Assembly (NCBI GenBank): GCA_023447635.1
Contig: JAEXNA010000087.1
Location: 1 to 5,168 of the forward strand
DNA from: Vulcanimicrobiota bacterium
GTDB lineage: Bacteria; Vulcanimicrobiota; Xenobia; Xenobiales; JADMJV01
Direction: 5' to 3'
DNA length: 5,168 nt
Shown: positions 4,685-5,168 of the stretch, piece by piece
Numbering within the stretch: the stretch's first letter is position 1
Layout of the letters: the number at the start of each line of letters is the position of its first letter
Translations under genes and position numbers: made by a program
The notes under the pieces: generated by a model
What the model was told of the DNA's origin: nothing
What the model saw: only the letters and a program-made list of their open reading frames with translations
Databases searched by the model: none

Positions 4685-5033
4685 GATCAGACCTCCTAGG
4701 GCTCGAGTCGAGGTGTTTTCGAAGGCTCTTGGCAATCTGGGCAGAGCTAACTACGGGCGGGGGAGGGCACCGCAAGTCCTCGAAAACGTGGAAGCCGCGC
4801 TCTGGCGTGAACCAGCTGAGCACCTCTTGTTTCGAGATGGCCACCGAACCGTCTGGGAGGGTCATCCGGTCCCAGAGCTGACACTCGATCTCGTAGCGCC
4901 GACAGAGAAAGATGAAGCTGCGCACCTCTGGCGCGAGATCACCCGGCAAATCTAGCGCAGAGATCTCGATCCTGTGCCATCGTTCAACAACCGAGTTGTG
5001 TTTCCAGAACTCTTCAAGCCAGGAGTCCCTCAT
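4671..5033 (-). CDS. Hypothetical protein (120 aa)
   Basis: This is an unrecognised globular protein. Residues 1-55 look helical and aromatic-rich (WLEEFWKHNSVVERWHRIEI at 5-24, RSFIFLCRRYEIECQLWDRM at 38-57). A middle part reads LPDGSVAISKQEVLSWFTPE at 59-78, and the tail from 88 on is loose and basic (RCPPPP, then RRSDRGKT). Three Cys are scattered with no CxxC pair. I start it at the ATG at 5031-5033, not the GTG 21 codons upstream. This ATG shares its A with the TGA of the preceding frame (TGATG), a junction used twice elsewhere here, and AAGGGATG precedes it at a usable distance. The GTG has no ribosome site. Its stop lies 14 bases inside the coiled-coil gene. Confidence 0.7.
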   Translation of the reverse strand: MRDSWLEEFWKHNSVVERWHRIEISALDLPGDLAPEVRSFIFLCRRYEIECQLWDRMTLPDGSVAISKQEVLSWFTPERGFHVFEDLRCPPPPVVSSAQIAKSLRKHLDSSPRRSDRGKT

Positions 5034-5168
5034 CAGCTTGCATCCCTTGGGCACGCGTGGCAGAAGGGGAACGCGTCCTCCGGGTCGCGTCTGCACATCT
5101 GCTTGCTAGCGGCCCAACAGCCGGCGGCCACCGGCTGGTGTAGCGCGAGCATCTGCTCGAGCAGATGC
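5033..5168 (-). CDS. 3' end of a cysteine-rich gene cut by the window edge (at least 44 aa)
   Basis: The frame is open from the window edge to a TGA at 5033-5035 that overlaps the next gene's ATG as TGATG. Visible residues begin HLLEQMLALHQPV and include Cys at 17, 25, 36 and 39 of the fragment, the last two as CHAC. Short phage and actinobacterial proteins with 'LLALH.PV' followed by cysteines and a C-terminal C..C are a familiar look, perhaps zinc-binding, though I name no family. The gene could be complete from an ATG at 5150-5152 (39 aa), but no ribosome site is visible there, so it more likely continues beyond the window. It would be the most upstream visible gene of the right-hand run. 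Confidence 0.5.
   Translation of the reverse strand, partial: HLLEQMLALHQPVAAGCWAASKQMCRRDPEDAFPFCHACPRDAS
5118..5137. repeat. Inverted repeat, seven-base arms
   Basis: CAGCCGG and CCGGCTG flank a six-base spacer and could form a GC-rich hairpin. It lies inside the partial gene at the window edge with no T-run after it on either strand, so it is not a terminator. It may be chance in GC-rich coding sequence. Confidence 0.35.
5149..5168. repeat. Perfect 20-bp palindrome at the end of the window
   Basis: The last 20 bases are two perfect 10-base arms (GCATCTGCTC and its complement) with CTCGAG at the centre and no spacer. The element CATCTGCT also occurs at 5096-5103. In the minus-strand frame the palindrome encodes H-L-L-E-Q-M, so coding bias for CTG, CTC, GAG and CAG may explain much of it. 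Its place at the very edge also suggests a sequence end, a fold-back in assembly or a replicon-end structure. Confidence 0.7.

Noticed and set aside
4370..4735. A 17-codon longer form of the coiled-coil protein from a TTG.
   Set aside because: The AGGAGGT site lies inside it and points to the GTG at 4682-4684.
1..5168. CRISPR array, tRNA, rRNA, insertion sequence or integrase attachment site.
   Set aside because: I saw no regularly spaced repeats, no cloverleaf with a CCA end, no transposase or integrase motifs and no long terminal repeats.

Overview
The window looks like an early or accessory module of a phage, prophage or phage-derived element. It is GC-rich and tightly packed with small genes, 11 of 12 on the minus strand. 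Almost all are short (about 70 to 235 codons), unfamiliar, joined by overlaps of 1 to 14 bases and often begin with TTG or GTG. Only one can be named with confidence: a beta-class DNA methyltransferase of the type common in phages, with no restriction enzyme beside it. There are no structural, integrase, replication, tRNA or rRNA genes. The host cannot be fixed. Strong GGAGG-type ribosome sites, TTG/GTG starts, a possible leaderless promoter and several small CxxC proteins would suit an actinobacterial phage, but a lipobox-bearing protein is compatible with Gram-positive or Gram-negative hosts.

Layout, read right to left because most genes are on the minus strand. (1) 5168 to 3990: a minus-strand run starting with the 3' end of a cysteine-rich gene cut by the window edge (5033-5168). 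It continues with a 120-aa unknown protein (4671-5033), a 104-aa coiled-coil protein (4370-4684) and a 127-aa CxxC protein (3990-4373), all overlapping. (2) 3749-4021: the only plus-strand gene, a 90-aa protein with a DnaJ-like pair of CxxCxGxG knuckles. Its 3' end overlaps that of the 127-aa gene tail to tail. (3) 3628-3748: a 121-bp divergent intergenic region, the likely control region for the plus-strand gene and the left-hand minus-strand run. (4) 3627 to 27: a second minus-strand run of eight genes. These are a 150-aa unknown, a 69-aa charged protein, a 235-aa protein with two CxxC pairs, a 97-aa basic protein, the methyltransferase, a 194-aa ORF with an internal lipoprotein signal, and 72-aa and 85-aa small proteins coupled by TGATG junctions.

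Working together: the methyltransferase could modify the element's own DNA against host restriction, and the small metal-binding proteins could act on host or phage nucleic acid or proteins, but that is inference. The points most worth checking are the lipoprotein signal buried at residue 104 of a longer ORF, the start of the 150-aa gene (a ribosome site inside its first codons and within a hairpin), a run of nine A in that gene's mRNA, and a perfect 20-bp palindrome at the last bases of the window.
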